Shown: positions 40,436-48,842 of the stretch, one piece after another
How positions within the stretch are numbered: the stretch's first letter is position 1
How the letters are laid out: every line of letters begins with the position of its first letter
Assembly (NCBI GenBank): GCA_005882315.1
Contig: VBAR01000001.1
Location: 879,736-943,735 of the forward strand
Length of the DNA stretch: 64,000 bases
Direction of reading: 5' to 3'
Source of the DNA: Bacteroidota bacterium
Lineage (GTDB): Bacteria > Bacteroidota > Bacteroidia > Chitinophagales > Chitinophagaceae
The notes under the pieces: model-generated
The model's input: only the letters and a program-made list of their open reading frames with translations
Database searches by the model: none
What the model was told of the DNA's origin: nothing
Made by a program: the position numbers and the translations under genes

Positions 40436-40885
40436 CTATATTTTCACTTTAATTACCAGTTTCTTTATCGTTCCTTCACCAATCATTGGCGCATGTACAT
40501 CTTCCGGAAAGAAGATAGCAAATTGACCATCGGTAAGTTGAAAAAATGTATCCGGTGCATCATGATATAACTGTACATCTTTTTCAGCATTATAATCACC
40601 ATTAGGTGTTACACATTTTTCCCTCGGTTTCCAGCCAATTGTTTCTATACCATTTATGCAAAGCTGTATGTCGATATTTTTATTATGACATTCAAATTTA
40701 GAACAGCTTGCTTCTTTGGTTTTACCAGGTGAATTGCTGAAAATTGCTTTCAGCCCTTCTGTAATATCAGATTTGCCATCAGCTGCATTTGCCAGGTCAG
40801 TCTGATTGATAAACTCAAATGCCTTTGCAAATAATGGATGTGCAGAAAAATATTTCGAAGCGTTTTTTAATGTATCTATTATCAT
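40436..40885 (-). CDS. YhcH/YjgK/YiaL family protein (DUF386)
   Basis: A 149-residue cupin-like protein of the YhcH/YjgK/YiaL family. Recognised from the central YNAEKDVQLYHD, the FAIFFPEDVHAPMIG end and the C-terminal KKLVIKV. The family's His/Glu residues (EDVHAP and the earlier ECHNKNIDIQ) suggest metal binding. Members are found in sugar-acid operons and are thought to act as sugar isomerases or anomerases. Placement between kdgK and kdgA fits a role on keto-deoxy sugar acids. It is 9 bp downstream of kdgK. Confidence 0.88.
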   Translation of the reverse strand: MIIDTLKNASKYFSAHPLFAKAFEFINQTDLANAADGKSDITEGLKAIFSNSPGKTKEASCSKFECHNKNIDIQLCINGIETIGWKPREKCVTPNGDYNAEKDVQLYHDAPDTFFQLTDGQFAIFFPEDVHAPMIGEGTIKKLVIKVKI

Positions 40886-40894
40886 AATTCTTTT

Positions 40895-41920
40895 TTAACG
40901 TTGAACACGGCCACTACCGTCTCCTTTCATCAATTCTTTTACATCGCTTAATGTTGCATGATTCAGGTCACCTGGTATTGTATGCTTTAATGCACTTGCT
41001 GCTACACCAAACTCAGCTGCATCCGGCATCGACATACTTGTAACCAACCCATAGATCAAACCACTTGCAAATGAATCGCCGCTACCCACACGGTCAACAA
41101 TGCGAACATTATATTTTTTGGTATGATGAAAATCTTTGCCGTCGTATACTAATGCACTCCATCCATTATCACTTGCGCTGTAGCTTTCACGAAGTGATGA
41201 AGCAATAAATTTAAATCCGAACTTATCTTTCATTTGCTTGAATACGTCTTTATATCCGTCGAGGTTTAGTTCGCCTTTTGTTACATCAGTATGCGCTGCT
41301 TTAAAACCTAATGTTGTATCCGCATCTTCTTCATTTCCGATACATACATCCACAAACATGCAAAGCTTTGTCATTACTTCTCTTGCTTTTTCTTTGCTCC
41401 AAAGTTTTTTACGATAGTTGAGGTCAATGCTCGTTATAATACCTTTCGCTTTTGCCGCTTTTAATGCAGCTTCAGTTAATGCAGCAGCTTTATCGCTCAA
41501 TGCAGGTGTGATGCCGGTTGTATGAAACCAGTCAGCACCGGCAAAAATTTTATCCCAATCAAATTCGTCAATATTTACATCAGCAATAGAGGCACCAGCC
41601 CTGTCATATACCACCTGTGATGCCCGCATAGAAGCACCTGTTTCCAGGAAATAGATCCCCAACCTTTCACCACCTCTTACTACAAACTGTGTATCTACGC
41701 CATAACGACGCAGATGATTAATTGCTGATTGACCAATCGGGTTATTAGGAACTTTAGTTACAAATGTTCCGTTCAATCCGTAGTTGCATAATGCCGCAGC
41801 TACATTGGCCTCACCGCCGCCATATGTAATATCAAATGTATCGGCCTGAACAAATCTTTTAAAGTCTGGTGTTGACAAACGCAACATAATTTCCCCAAGT
41901 GTTACTACTTTCTTTGACAT
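40895..41920 (-). CDS. kdgK: 2-keto-3-deoxygluconate kinase
   Basis: PfkB/ribokinase-family sugar kinase of 341 residues that phosphorylates KDG to KDPG. The N-terminal GGGEANVAAAL (34-44) is the substrate-side PfkB motif. The ATP-side motif GSGDSFASG (279-287) carries the catalytic base Asp282. FYLETGASMRAS-like residues (IYFLETGASMRAS, 89-101) are the segment typical of KDG kinases. It lies between kduI and the yhcH-like gene, matching the expected order of the pathway. Confidence 0.94.
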   Translation of the reverse strand: MSKKVVTLGEIMLRLSTPDFKRFVQADTFDITYGGGEANVAAALCNYGLNGTFVTKVPNNPIGQSAINHLRRYGVDTQFVVRGGERLGIYFLETGASMRASQVVYDRAGASIADVNIDEFDWDKIFAGADWFHTTGITPALSDKAAALTEAALKAAKAKGIITSIDLNYRKKLWSKEKAREVMTKLCMFVDVCIGNEEDADTTLGFKAAHTDVTKGELNLDGYKDVFKQMKDKFGFKFIASSLRESYSASDNGWSALVYDGKDFHHTKKYNVRIVDRVGSGDSFASGLIYGLVTSMSMPDAAEFGVAASALKHTIPGDLNHATLSDVKELMKGDGSGRVQR

Positions 41921-41949
41921 CGTTATATTATTTGATTTTTGTTTGATTG

Positions 41950-42780
41950 TTATTTTAAAGTTGCTACCGGTGCGGGGTCCATATCAGTATACACAAGGTT
42001 CTCTCCCGCCATCCCCCAGATGAACCCATAATTATAAGTTCCACATCCATAGTGTGTACTCCATGGCGGAGATATAACGGCTTCATTATTTGCCATTATC
42101 AAATGCCTTGTTTGTTGAGGCTCTCCCATAAAATGCATGATGCGGTGCTCAGCAGGTAGATCAAAGTATAAGTACACTTCCATTCTTCTTGTATGTGTAT
42201 GCGGTGGAATAGAATTCCAGACACTGCCCGGCTCAAGAACAGTTAATCCCATTACGAGCTGGCAGCTTTTTAAGCCATTAAGATGAATGTATTTATAAAC
42301 AGTTCTTTTATTAGCTGTTTCAGCAGCCCCCAATTGAACAGGGTCAGCTTTTTCTCTTACCAATATCCTGTTAGGATATTTATGATGTGCTGGGGCAGAT
42401 AATAAATAGAAAATTGCTGATTCTTTTTTACCTTTTGATTTAAACTTTACTTTTTGTGTTCCTTTACCAAGATATAAGCAATCCAGTTTCCGCAGGGTAA
42501 ATTCTTTTCCGTCTGCAATTACAACTCCATCCGCTCCTACATTTATAATACCCAGTTCTCTCCTTTCTAAGAAATAATCTGCACGCAGTTCTGGATGATT
42601 GGGGAGTTCGATCGTTTTATTTACGGGTTTAACACCACCGATTATCACCCGGTCGTAATGCGTATAAACGAGATTTATCACATCGTCTGAAAATAAATTT
42701 TCTACCAAAAAATTCTCACGGAGCTGTTCCGTGTTCATTTGTTTGGTTTCATTCTGGCTGACAGCAAACCGTACATTCAT
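41950..42780 (-). CDS. kduI: 5-dehydro-4-deoxy-D-glucuronate isomerase
   Basis: Zinc cupin isomerase converting 5-keto-4-deoxyuronate (from unsaturated pectin ends) to 2,5-diketo-3-deoxygluconate. The 276 residues match KduI. The metal ligands are His194, His196, Glu201 and His243 in PPHTHTRRMEVY and STHYGCG. The partner KduD, which would reduce the product to KDG, is not in the window. The gene begins four bases after the uxaC stop, so it is part of the same unit. Confidence 0.95.
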   Translation of the reverse strand: MNVRFAVSQNETKQMNTEQLRENFLVENLFSDDVINLVYTHYDRVIIGGVKPVNKTIELPNHPELRADYFLERRELGIINVGADGVVIADGKEFTLRKLDCLYLGKGTQKVKFKSKGKKESAIFYLLSAPAHHKYPNRILVREKADPVQLGAAETANKRTVYKYIHLNGLKSCQLVMGLTVLEPGSVWNSIPPHTHTRRMEVYLYFDLPAEHRIMHFMGEPQQTRHLIMANNEAVISPPWSTHYGCGTYNYGFIWGMAGENLVYTDMDPAPVATLK

Positions 42781-42783
42781 AAC

Positions 42784-44226
42784 TTAAATAGTCTTTTGTT
42801 TAACACCTGTTCTTTCATCAAGGTACTGTAAGTTGAAATAATCCCTGGCGTTGTTGTAGCAAATATCCTGAATCACCTTTCCTATCCATCCTGTATCGTT
42901 AGGTAGCTCGCCATTTTCAATTTCTTCACCAAATAAATTACAAAGCAGCCTTCTGAAGTATTCATGTCTTGGGAAGGAGAGAAAGCTCCGGCTATCAGTC
43001 AGCATGCCCAAAAACTTGCTGAGCAAACCCATATTGCTGAGTGCATTTATTTGTTTGGTCATGCCATCCTTCTGATCTAAAAACCACCAGGCACTGCCCC
43101 ACTGAATTTTACCAGCAGCAGAACCATCATTGAAATTACCGATCATGGTTGCAAACAATTCATTATCGGCGGGGTTGAGGTTATAGATAATTGTTTTCGC
43201 CAACTTATTATTTGTATCAAGCTTGTTTAAAAATTTTGATAATGCCCTTGCCTGTGAAAAATCACCGATACTATCCCAGCCGGTATCAGGACCGAGCTGC
43301 TTCAGCATGCGACTATTATTATTACGCAATGCACCCAAATGATATTGCTGAACAAATCCTTTTTCCCAATCCCATTCTGCAAAGGTTACCAGCATTGCCG
43401 ATTTGAATTTTCTATTTTCCTCTAACGTTAATGAACCACCAGAACGAATCTTGGCGAAAATGCCGGCGATTTCTGTCTGCGTATAGTCCTCTGCATAAAT
43501 TTCTTCCAGTCCGTGATCACTTACATTACAATTATTGGAAACAAAATAATCATGGCGTTTTTTTAATGCAGCGAGATAATCATTGTAAGTGCTGATGGAA
43601 ATATCAGATGCTTTTTCCAGTAAAGTAAGGTAGTTATTAAATGTATTGGCATCATCTACATTCATTGCTTTGTCAGGTCTGAAGGCCGGGTTTACTTTTA
43701 CCTTCCAACCGCTTTGTTGAATTTTCTTATGATATTCAAGATTATCAACGGGATCATCGGTTGTACAAATGAGTTTTACTTTCATCATTTCCAGCAATCC
43801 CCTTACACTGTATTCTTTTGCCAGCAGTTTAGCAGATGTTTCATCATAGATCTTCCTTGCTGTGTCTCCATTTAAAACATCATTCACATCAAAATAACGC
43901 TGTAGTTCGAGATGAGTCCAATGATATAAAGGATTCCGCATAGTGTAAGGAACAGTCTCAGACCATTTCTGAAATTTTTCCCAATCGCTTTTGTTTCCTG
44001 TTATAAATTCTTCCGGTATGCCATTAGTACGCATGGCACGCCATTTATAATGGTCGCCATTCAGCCATACCTTTGTTATGTTTTCAAAATTTTTATCAGC
44101 TGCTATTTCATCAGGCGGCAGGTGATTGTGATAATCAATGATAGGCATGTCTTTGGCATAATCATGATAAAGACGCTGCGCCGTCTGCGTTTCAAGCAGG
44201 AAATTTTCGTCGAGGAATTTTTTCAT
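42784..44226 (-). CDS. uxaC: uronate isomerase
   Basis: Amidohydrolase-superfamily isomerase converting galacturonate to tagaturonate (and glucuronate to fructuronate). About 480 residues from ATG 44226. His33 and His35 in DYHNHL form the N-terminal metal motif. Other family blocks are WLNGDHYKWRAMR, CTTDDP and SFLSFPRHEYFRRLLC near the end. An upstream in-frame ATG at 44268 gives a non-family leader and is rejected. It is the first gene of the uronate catabolic unit. A LacI-operator-like motif lies 96 bp before the start. Confidence 0.95.
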   Translation of the reverse strand: MKKFLDENFLLETQTAQRLYHDYAKDMPIIDYHNHLPPDEIAADKNFENITKVWLNGDHYKWRAMRTNGIPEEFITGNKSDWEKFQKWSETVPYTMRNPLYHWTHLELQRYFDVNDVLNGDTARKIYDETSAKLLAKEYSVRGLLEMMKVKLICTTDDPVDNLEYHKKIQQSGWKVKVNPAFRPDKAMNVDDANTFNNYLTLLEKASDISISTYNDYLAALKKRHDYFVSNNCNVSDHGLEEIYAEDYTQTEIAGIFAKIRSGGSLTLEENRKFKSAMLVTFAEWDWEKGFVQQYHLGALRNNNSRMLKQLGPDTGWDSIGDFSQARALSKFLNKLDTNNKLAKTIIYNLNPADNELFATMIGNFNDGSAAGKIQWGSAWWFLDQKDGMTKQINALSNMGLLSKFLGMLTDSRSFLSFPRHEYFRRLLCNLFGEEIENGELPNDTGWIGKVIQDICYNNARDYFNLQYLDERTGVKQKTI

Positions 44227-44320
44227 ATGACAACTGATGCGGTTGGTAAAACAAAATCTTAACCTCACAAGACAGGTATTAAAAGTATGAAATCTGGCTT
44301 GTGAAATCTCTAAAATCTGT

Positions 44321-44335
44321 GCAAACGTTACCGGA
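44321..44335 (-). promoter_or_regulatory. LacI-family operator-like site upstream of uxaC
   Basis: The stretch GCAAACGTTACCGGA nearly repeats the one 93 bp before the GH28 gene (GCAAACGATACCGGG). Core AACGwT with flanking GCA is typical of LacI-family operators. It lies 96 bp upstream of the uxaC start. No regulator gene is in the window, so the assignment is by similarity and position. Confidence 0.5.
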
Positions 44336-44385
44336 AAACAACTGTTATTATTTCAACGTACTCACCCGGTTTTTCAGGGCAATTT

Positions 44386-44558
44386 TTACTTTATTTCCAG
44401 TACTACCACAGACTTTGCGGGTATTTCTGCCACCAGTTCATTACCCGATTTTTTGGCCCCGTTAAAAATAACAGGTTTTATTGTTTCTTTTTCTCAAATG
44501 TATTGATGTCTGTGTTCTTTGCTAATGTAATAACTTCTCGTGTAACCGAAATACAGTT
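44386..44558 (-). pseudogene. C-terminal remnant of a GH51-like alpha-L-arabinofuranosidase
   Basis: The minus strand just after the uxaA stop codes, in two frames, for about 57 residues resembling the C-terminus of GH51 arabinofuranosidases. The first frame reads VITLAKNTDINTFEK. After a one-base loss in the A5 run at 44488-44492 it continues ETIKPVIFNGAKKSGNE, then LVAEIPAKSVVVLEIK and a stop (44386-44388). No start codon or catalytic part remains, so this is a degraded fragment, probably left by deletion. The family match is by recall of the typical ending, not by alignment. Confidence 0.6.
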
Positions 44559-44559
44559 A

Positions 44560-46206
44560 TTACAAACTCACACCCCGTTTCCATGGAATAAAATCATCCT
44601 GGTTTAACAGCACAGCTTTAGGAATTACTTCGCCACTTGCTGCTTTGATGCAATATTCCAATATCTCCTCTCCCATTTGCTGAATTGTTTTATCTCCTTC
44701 TACGATCGGGCCGCAGTCAATATCGATGATATCATTCATTCTTTTCGTAAGACTGCTGTTGGTAGAAACTTTTATAGTAGGACAAACAGGATTACCGGTT
44801 GGTGTACCAAGTCCTGTAGTAAATAATATTAATGTAGCTCCGCTTGCTGCTTTACCTGTTGTCGCTTCCACATCATTACCGGGTGTACAAACTAAATTCA
44901 ATCCCGGTTTGGTTGCAGGCTCTGTATAATCCAGCACATCTTCTACTGGTGAGCTGCCTCCTTTTTTTGCAGCACCATTACTTTTAATGGCATCTGTTAT
45001 CAACCCATCTTTAATATTTCCCGGAGAAGGATTCATATGAAAGCCAGAACCTACTTTATGTGCAGCATCATTATAGGCCGTCATTAAATAAATAAATTTT
45101 TTTGCAGCCGCTTCATCTTTTGTCCGATCAATCAGATCCTGTTCGGCTCCGCAGAGTTCTGGAAATTCTGCCAGCAAAACTTTACCCCCCAATGCTACTA
45201 CGAGGTCAGAAGCATAACCAACAGCAGGATTGGCACTGATGCCACTAAAACCATCACTGCCCCCACATTTCACACCGATACACAATTTATCAAGAGTAGC
45301 TGGTTTGCGTTCAAACTTATTTATTTCAATTAATCCTTCAAATGTTTTACGAATTGATTCAGCAATCAGCTGTTCTTCACTTTGTGATTGCTGCTGTTCA
45401 AAAATATAAAGAGGTTTATCAAATTTTGGATTGCGTTGTTTCAGATCATTTACAAGATCCTGTACCTGTAAATTCTGACAACCTAAACTTAAAACTGTAA
45501 CACCAGCCACATTCGGATGGTCAGCATAAGCAGCTAATAATTTTCCCAGTATACCTGCATCCTGTCTTGTTCCACCACACCCACCCTGATGATTTAAAAA
45601 TTTTATACCATCTACATTTTTAAAGGGCCTGTTTCCATTTGATTTATGTGACGGCGTAGAAAAAATATCGATCGACGTAATGTCTTTTCCTTCTTTGTAT
45701 GCTTCAATAAGCTGATGCGTATAGCTTTTATATTTATCTGTAACAGCATAACCTAATTCATTGTGCAATGCTTCACGGATCACATCCAGGTTCCTGTTCT
45801 CACAAAACACAGTTGGAATAAATAACCAGTAATTGGCCGTGCCTACTCTTCCATCGCTGCGGTGATAGCCATTGAAAGTTCTTCCCTTAAATTTTGAAAC
45901 ATCGGGTGCATGCCATTCATATTTCGAGGCACGGTAAACAAACGGGTCAGCGGCATGCTTAGTATTCGTGGTCGTCATCAATCCACCACGGGGAATAAAA
46001 TTCTGTGCCTTACCAACCAGCACACCATACATTATTATTTCATCGCCGGCATTAAAGTCTTTTGTAAAAAATTTGTGCTTTGCATTTATATTTTCCTGCA
46101 ACACATATTCTTCTCCCTCGAAAGAGATCGTTTCGCCTTTTAAAAGATTACTCAACGCTACGATCACATTATCCTTCGGATTAACTTTTAATACTTTATG
46201 CTTCAT
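44560..46206 (-). CDS. uxaA: altronate dehydratase
   Basis: Iron-dependent dehydratase converting altronate to KDG. The 548 residues include an N-terminal SAF/UxaA N-domain (about 1-100) and a large C-terminal UxaA domain. Blocks such as GYHRSDGRVGTANYWLF, HQGGCGGTRQDA, GCQNLQV and GVKCGGSDGFSGISANPA are characteristic and contain the conserved Cys residues. The start overlaps the uxaB 3' end by 11 bases, so the two are coupled. The single-chain form is full length. Confidence 0.95.
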   Translation of the reverse strand: MKHKVLKVNPKDNVIVALSNLLKGETISFEGEEYVLQENINAKHKFFTKDFNAGDEIIMYGVLVGKAQNFIPRGGLMTTTNTKHAADPFVYRASKYEWHAPDVSKFKGRTFNGYHRSDGRVGTANYWLFIPTVFCENRNLDVIREALHNELGYAVTDKYKSYTHQLIEAYKEGKDITSIDIFSTPSHKSNGNRPFKNVDGIKFLNHQGGCGGTRQDAGILGKLLAAYADHPNVAGVTVLSLGCQNLQVQDLVNDLKQRNPKFDKPLYIFEQQQSQSEEQLIAESIRKTFEGLIEINKFERKPATLDKLCIGVKCGGSDGFSGISANPAVGYASDLVVALGGKVLLAEFPELCGAEQDLIDRTKDEAAAKKFIYLMTAYNDAAHKVGSGFHMNPSPGNIKDGLITDAIKSNGAAKKGGSSPVEDVLDYTEPATKPGLNLVCTPGNDVEATTGKAASGATLILFTTGLGTPTGNPVCPTIKVSTNSSLTKRMNDIIDIDCGPIVEGDKTIQQMGEEILEYCIKAASGEVIPKAVLLNQDDFIPWKRGVSL

Positions 46207-47737
46207 GACTTTCTACTTTATCTCTATTTACCTGGTATTCTTTAATTGTTGCTATCACTCCTTTCTGGATAAATGATTCCATATAATTCGTAACAGCAAG
46301 GGCAAATCCCGGAAGCGAATTTAAATCTTCTCCCCATAATTCTTCGTTACCCAATACTGTTATTACTAACTCATTCAGGCTGTCGCTTTTCCATTGCTTA
46401 TGAAAATAAGCAGCCTGATCATCCTGCACGGGATATATCACACCATTATTTTCTCCATAATACTTACCGCTTTCGCTGGGCTCACATTTCATAAACAGAA
46501 TATACGCTGCAAATCCCATTGCCATATGTGATGGTATAAATAGATCCCTGCGATAATGCTCCATCAGTAAAGGAACATTTCTTGTCTTCATCTTATAAGT
46601 ATAATTCAACGTTATGCTTATCCATTTATGATCAATGAAAGGATTGCGGAACCGTTCAATTACCGAGTTGGCAAATTCCAATGCTTCAAGTTGTGAGATC
46701 TTTCCATTTGTGATACAGGCTGCAGCTTCATGCACCATCAGGTCATACACATAAAGCCCCATTGTTTTATCACTCATTGCTTCTTTTACTGTTTCAAAAC
46801 CTGCTAAATGAGCAAGTCCACAACTGAATGTATGTGTTCCATTCAGTAAACGCAATTTCAGTTCACGGAATTTATTAATATCATCGGTAATCACCATTCC
46901 GCTATCTGTTTTTGCAAAACTTAAAACATCCTGCACTTTTTTATTTGTTGATTCAACAGCCCATAAACTATAAGGCTCACTCATGATCATCAATTCATCT
47001 TTGTAACCCAGTTTTCCTTCTGCTTCTTTCTGCTGTTCCGCTGGTAATTTTCCTGGCACAATTCTATCAACAAGTGTATTGCAGAAGCTGTTCGCATTCT
47101 CCAACCAATCAATAAATGCGTAATCAAATTTATTGAGATGTGCCAGCTCCATCACGATGGATTGAAGTTTGTTCCCATTATCAGTTATCAACTCTGTCGG
47201 CACTATCACCAATCCTTTATTTATATCACCATTAAATTTTTTATAGCGTTCGCTCAAAAATGCCAGCAACTTTCCGGGAAATGACTGAGGCGGGTTCCCT
47301 TTAATATTATCATCGGGCAGAAGCACAATACCAACTTCAGTTGTGTTTGATATTACTACCTCCAGATCAGGATTGGCAGCGCAAGCTAAAACCTCTTTCC
47401 ATTGTGTTGCTGCAGATAACACCCTGCTGATTGAAGAATTTACAATAAACTCATCTACCATTTTTTGTTCATGCAATCCACGAATGCAATGCGTATACAA
47501 TCCATCCTGTACATCAAATGCATCGGCGCCGCTGCTGTCGGTTGATTTTACCACCACCACACGGCCGTTGAAAACATTCTGCTTATTTGCTTTATCAATA
47601 AAATAATCAGGCAAGCCACGCAGGAGTACACCTGTTCCAAACTGTAATACTTTTTCCGGCAACTGAAATAAATTTTCAGCAGGCTTTGATTTAATCGCAC
47701 CATTCAGTTGCGATAGTAAACTCTTCGATAATTGCAT
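46196..47737 (-). CDS. uxaB: tagaturonate reductase
   Basis: NAD-dependent mannitol-dehydrogenase-family enzyme of 513 residues that reduces tagaturonate to altronate. The nucleotide-binding opening is QFGTGVLLRG (32-41). Other family blocks include VVVKSTDSSGADAFDVQDGL, SNTTEVGI, and KLRLLNGTHTFSCGLAHLAG with the catalytic Lys. The gene is 110 bp downstream of the divergent CE8 gene on the same strand. A 23-base element shared with exuT lies 17 bases before its ATG. Confidence 0.95.
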   Translation of the reverse strand: MQLSKSLLSQLNGAIKSKPAENLFQLPEKVLQFGTGVLLRGLPDYFIDKANKQNVFNGRVVVVKSTDSSGADAFDVQDGLYTHCIRGLHEQKMVDEFIVNSSISRVLSAATQWKEVLACAANPDLEVVISNTTEVGIVLLPDDNIKGNPPQSFPGKLLAFLSERYKKFNGDINKGLVIVPTELITDNGNKLQSIVMELAHLNKFDYAFIDWLENANSFCNTLVDRIVPGKLPAEQQKEAEGKLGYKDELMIMSEPYSLWAVESTNKKVQDVLSFAKTDSGMVITDDINKFRELKLRLLNGTHTFSCGLAHLAGFETVKEAMSDKTMGLYVYDLMVHEAAACITNGKISQLEALEFANSVIERFRNPFIDHKWISITLNYTYKMKTRNVPLLMEHYRRDLFIPSHMAMGFAAYILFMKCEPSESGKYYGENNGVIYPVQDDQAAYFHKQWKSDSLNELVITVLGNEELWGEDLNSLPGFALAVTNYMESFIQKGVIATIKEYQVNRDKVESHEA

Positions 47738-47753
47738 ATACCTCGATTTTCAA

Positions 47754-47776
47754 TTTTTATGTTACCAGCTTCATTA
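47754..47776 (-). repeat. leader element shared with exuT
   Basis: A 23-base match, 20 of 23 identical, to the exuT leader; on the gene strand its core is TGAAGCTGG followed by CATAAAAA. The preceding ATAGTAGTAATGAAGC and a GTGCGACGCAAGG segment also resemble bases upstream of exuT in part. Confidence 0.5.
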
Positions 47777-47847
47777 CTACTATCATCGTTCCTTGCGTCG
47801 CACTCTTGTGCTTCATATCATTAATCTGCAAAAAGCAGTTAGATGAT

Positions 47848-48840
47848 TCAGGGCTTCCATCTCTCTCCAAATACCCATTTCGCATTTATCTTATCTGCTG
47901 ATTCCTTATTTATATTATCTGCAAACCATTTATAATCTCCAGCCTTGCGATGACAATTATAATAATATACTCTATGACCCCAGTTGATCGCATTATTTGT
48001 TGCTACACGATAAATAGCCGAGTCCCTCATGTTATCAGCAAACACACAACCGATAAGATAAAACTGCGCTTCACGATGATAACGACCCAACATAAATCCA
48101 TCATATCCTTTGAACCGGCAATTCACTAACACCGTTTTTGAATCCTGGTTTCCAGAACCATCATGCCAGATAGCTGCTGTGCCTCCGTGTGTAATAAACT
48201 CACAATTTTCAGCATATGCCCATCCGCGGGGACAGTAAAAATCAACCCCACCTTCCATCAGGCAATCTTTGAAATACCACATTCCATTCTCAGTTTCCCA
48301 TGGACTTACTGTATCACCTGCCAAAGACTTGAAATGACAGTTAACAGCTTTCAATCTTGTACAATTCATTGCACGCAATGCCATCTGGTGTCCGTTCTTT
48401 CCAATCTTTTTTTGCCTGTTTGCAGTATCCAGCGGACAATCAATTGTTTTTTCTTCCTTAAGATCAAATCCAAAACTGTTGACGATCGTAAGATTGAGCA
48501 ATGAAATATCATTTGCCCTCACATTCATCGTAGCTACACCCCAATCATCTTTATGCTCACATCTCCATTCATCTCTTGCAATTGCTGCTGTGATGATCGT
48601 CTTTTCTTTTTCTTCGCCTTCTAGAACAATATTTGATTTTTCGATGAAAAGTTTTTCATTGTAAACTCCTTTCTTAATAAATATTGTTTTTGCTTCATTA
48701 GCTGTAGCCGGCAAGCTGTTGATGGCTGCCTGAATTGTTTTAAAATCTCCATTACCATCTGCATCAACTACAATTTTCTTTTGCCCTTCAGTATTCAGTA
48801 ATTGAACAAAAAATATTATTATGCAAAGAACTTTCTTCAT
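47848..48840 (-). CDS. divergent CE8 pectinesterase-like protein
   Basis: A secreted right-handed beta-helix protein of about 330 residues (signal peptide 1-20). It aligns with pectin methylesterases, but the active-site blocks are altered. HQMALR (151-156) replaces the QAVA block, GDTV (175-178) replaces QDTL while keeping the catalytic-type Asp176, VDFYCPRG keeps Asp200 but not DFIFG, and LGRYHR (251-256) keeps Arg253 but not GRPW. It may therefore act on a different ester. ATG 48840 starts two bases after the GH105 stop; a GTG at 48843 is also in frame. Confidence 0.85.
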   Translation of the reverse strand: MKKVLCIIIFFVQLLNTEGQKKIVVDADGNGDFKTIQAAINSLPATANEAKTIFIKKGVYNEKLFIEKSNIVLEGEEKEKTIITAAIARDEWRCEHKDDWGVATMNVRANDISLLNLTIVNSFGFDLKEEKTIDCPLDTANRQKKIGKNGHQMALRAMNCTRLKAVNCHFKSLAGDTVSPWETENGMWYFKDCLMEGGVDFYCPRGWAYAENCEFITHGGTAAIWHDGSGNQDSKTVLVNCRFKGYDGFMLGRYHREAQFYLIGCVFADNMRDSAIYRVATNNAINWGHRVYYYNCHRKAGDYKWFADNINKESADKINAKWVFGERWKP

Positions 48841-48842
48841 CA

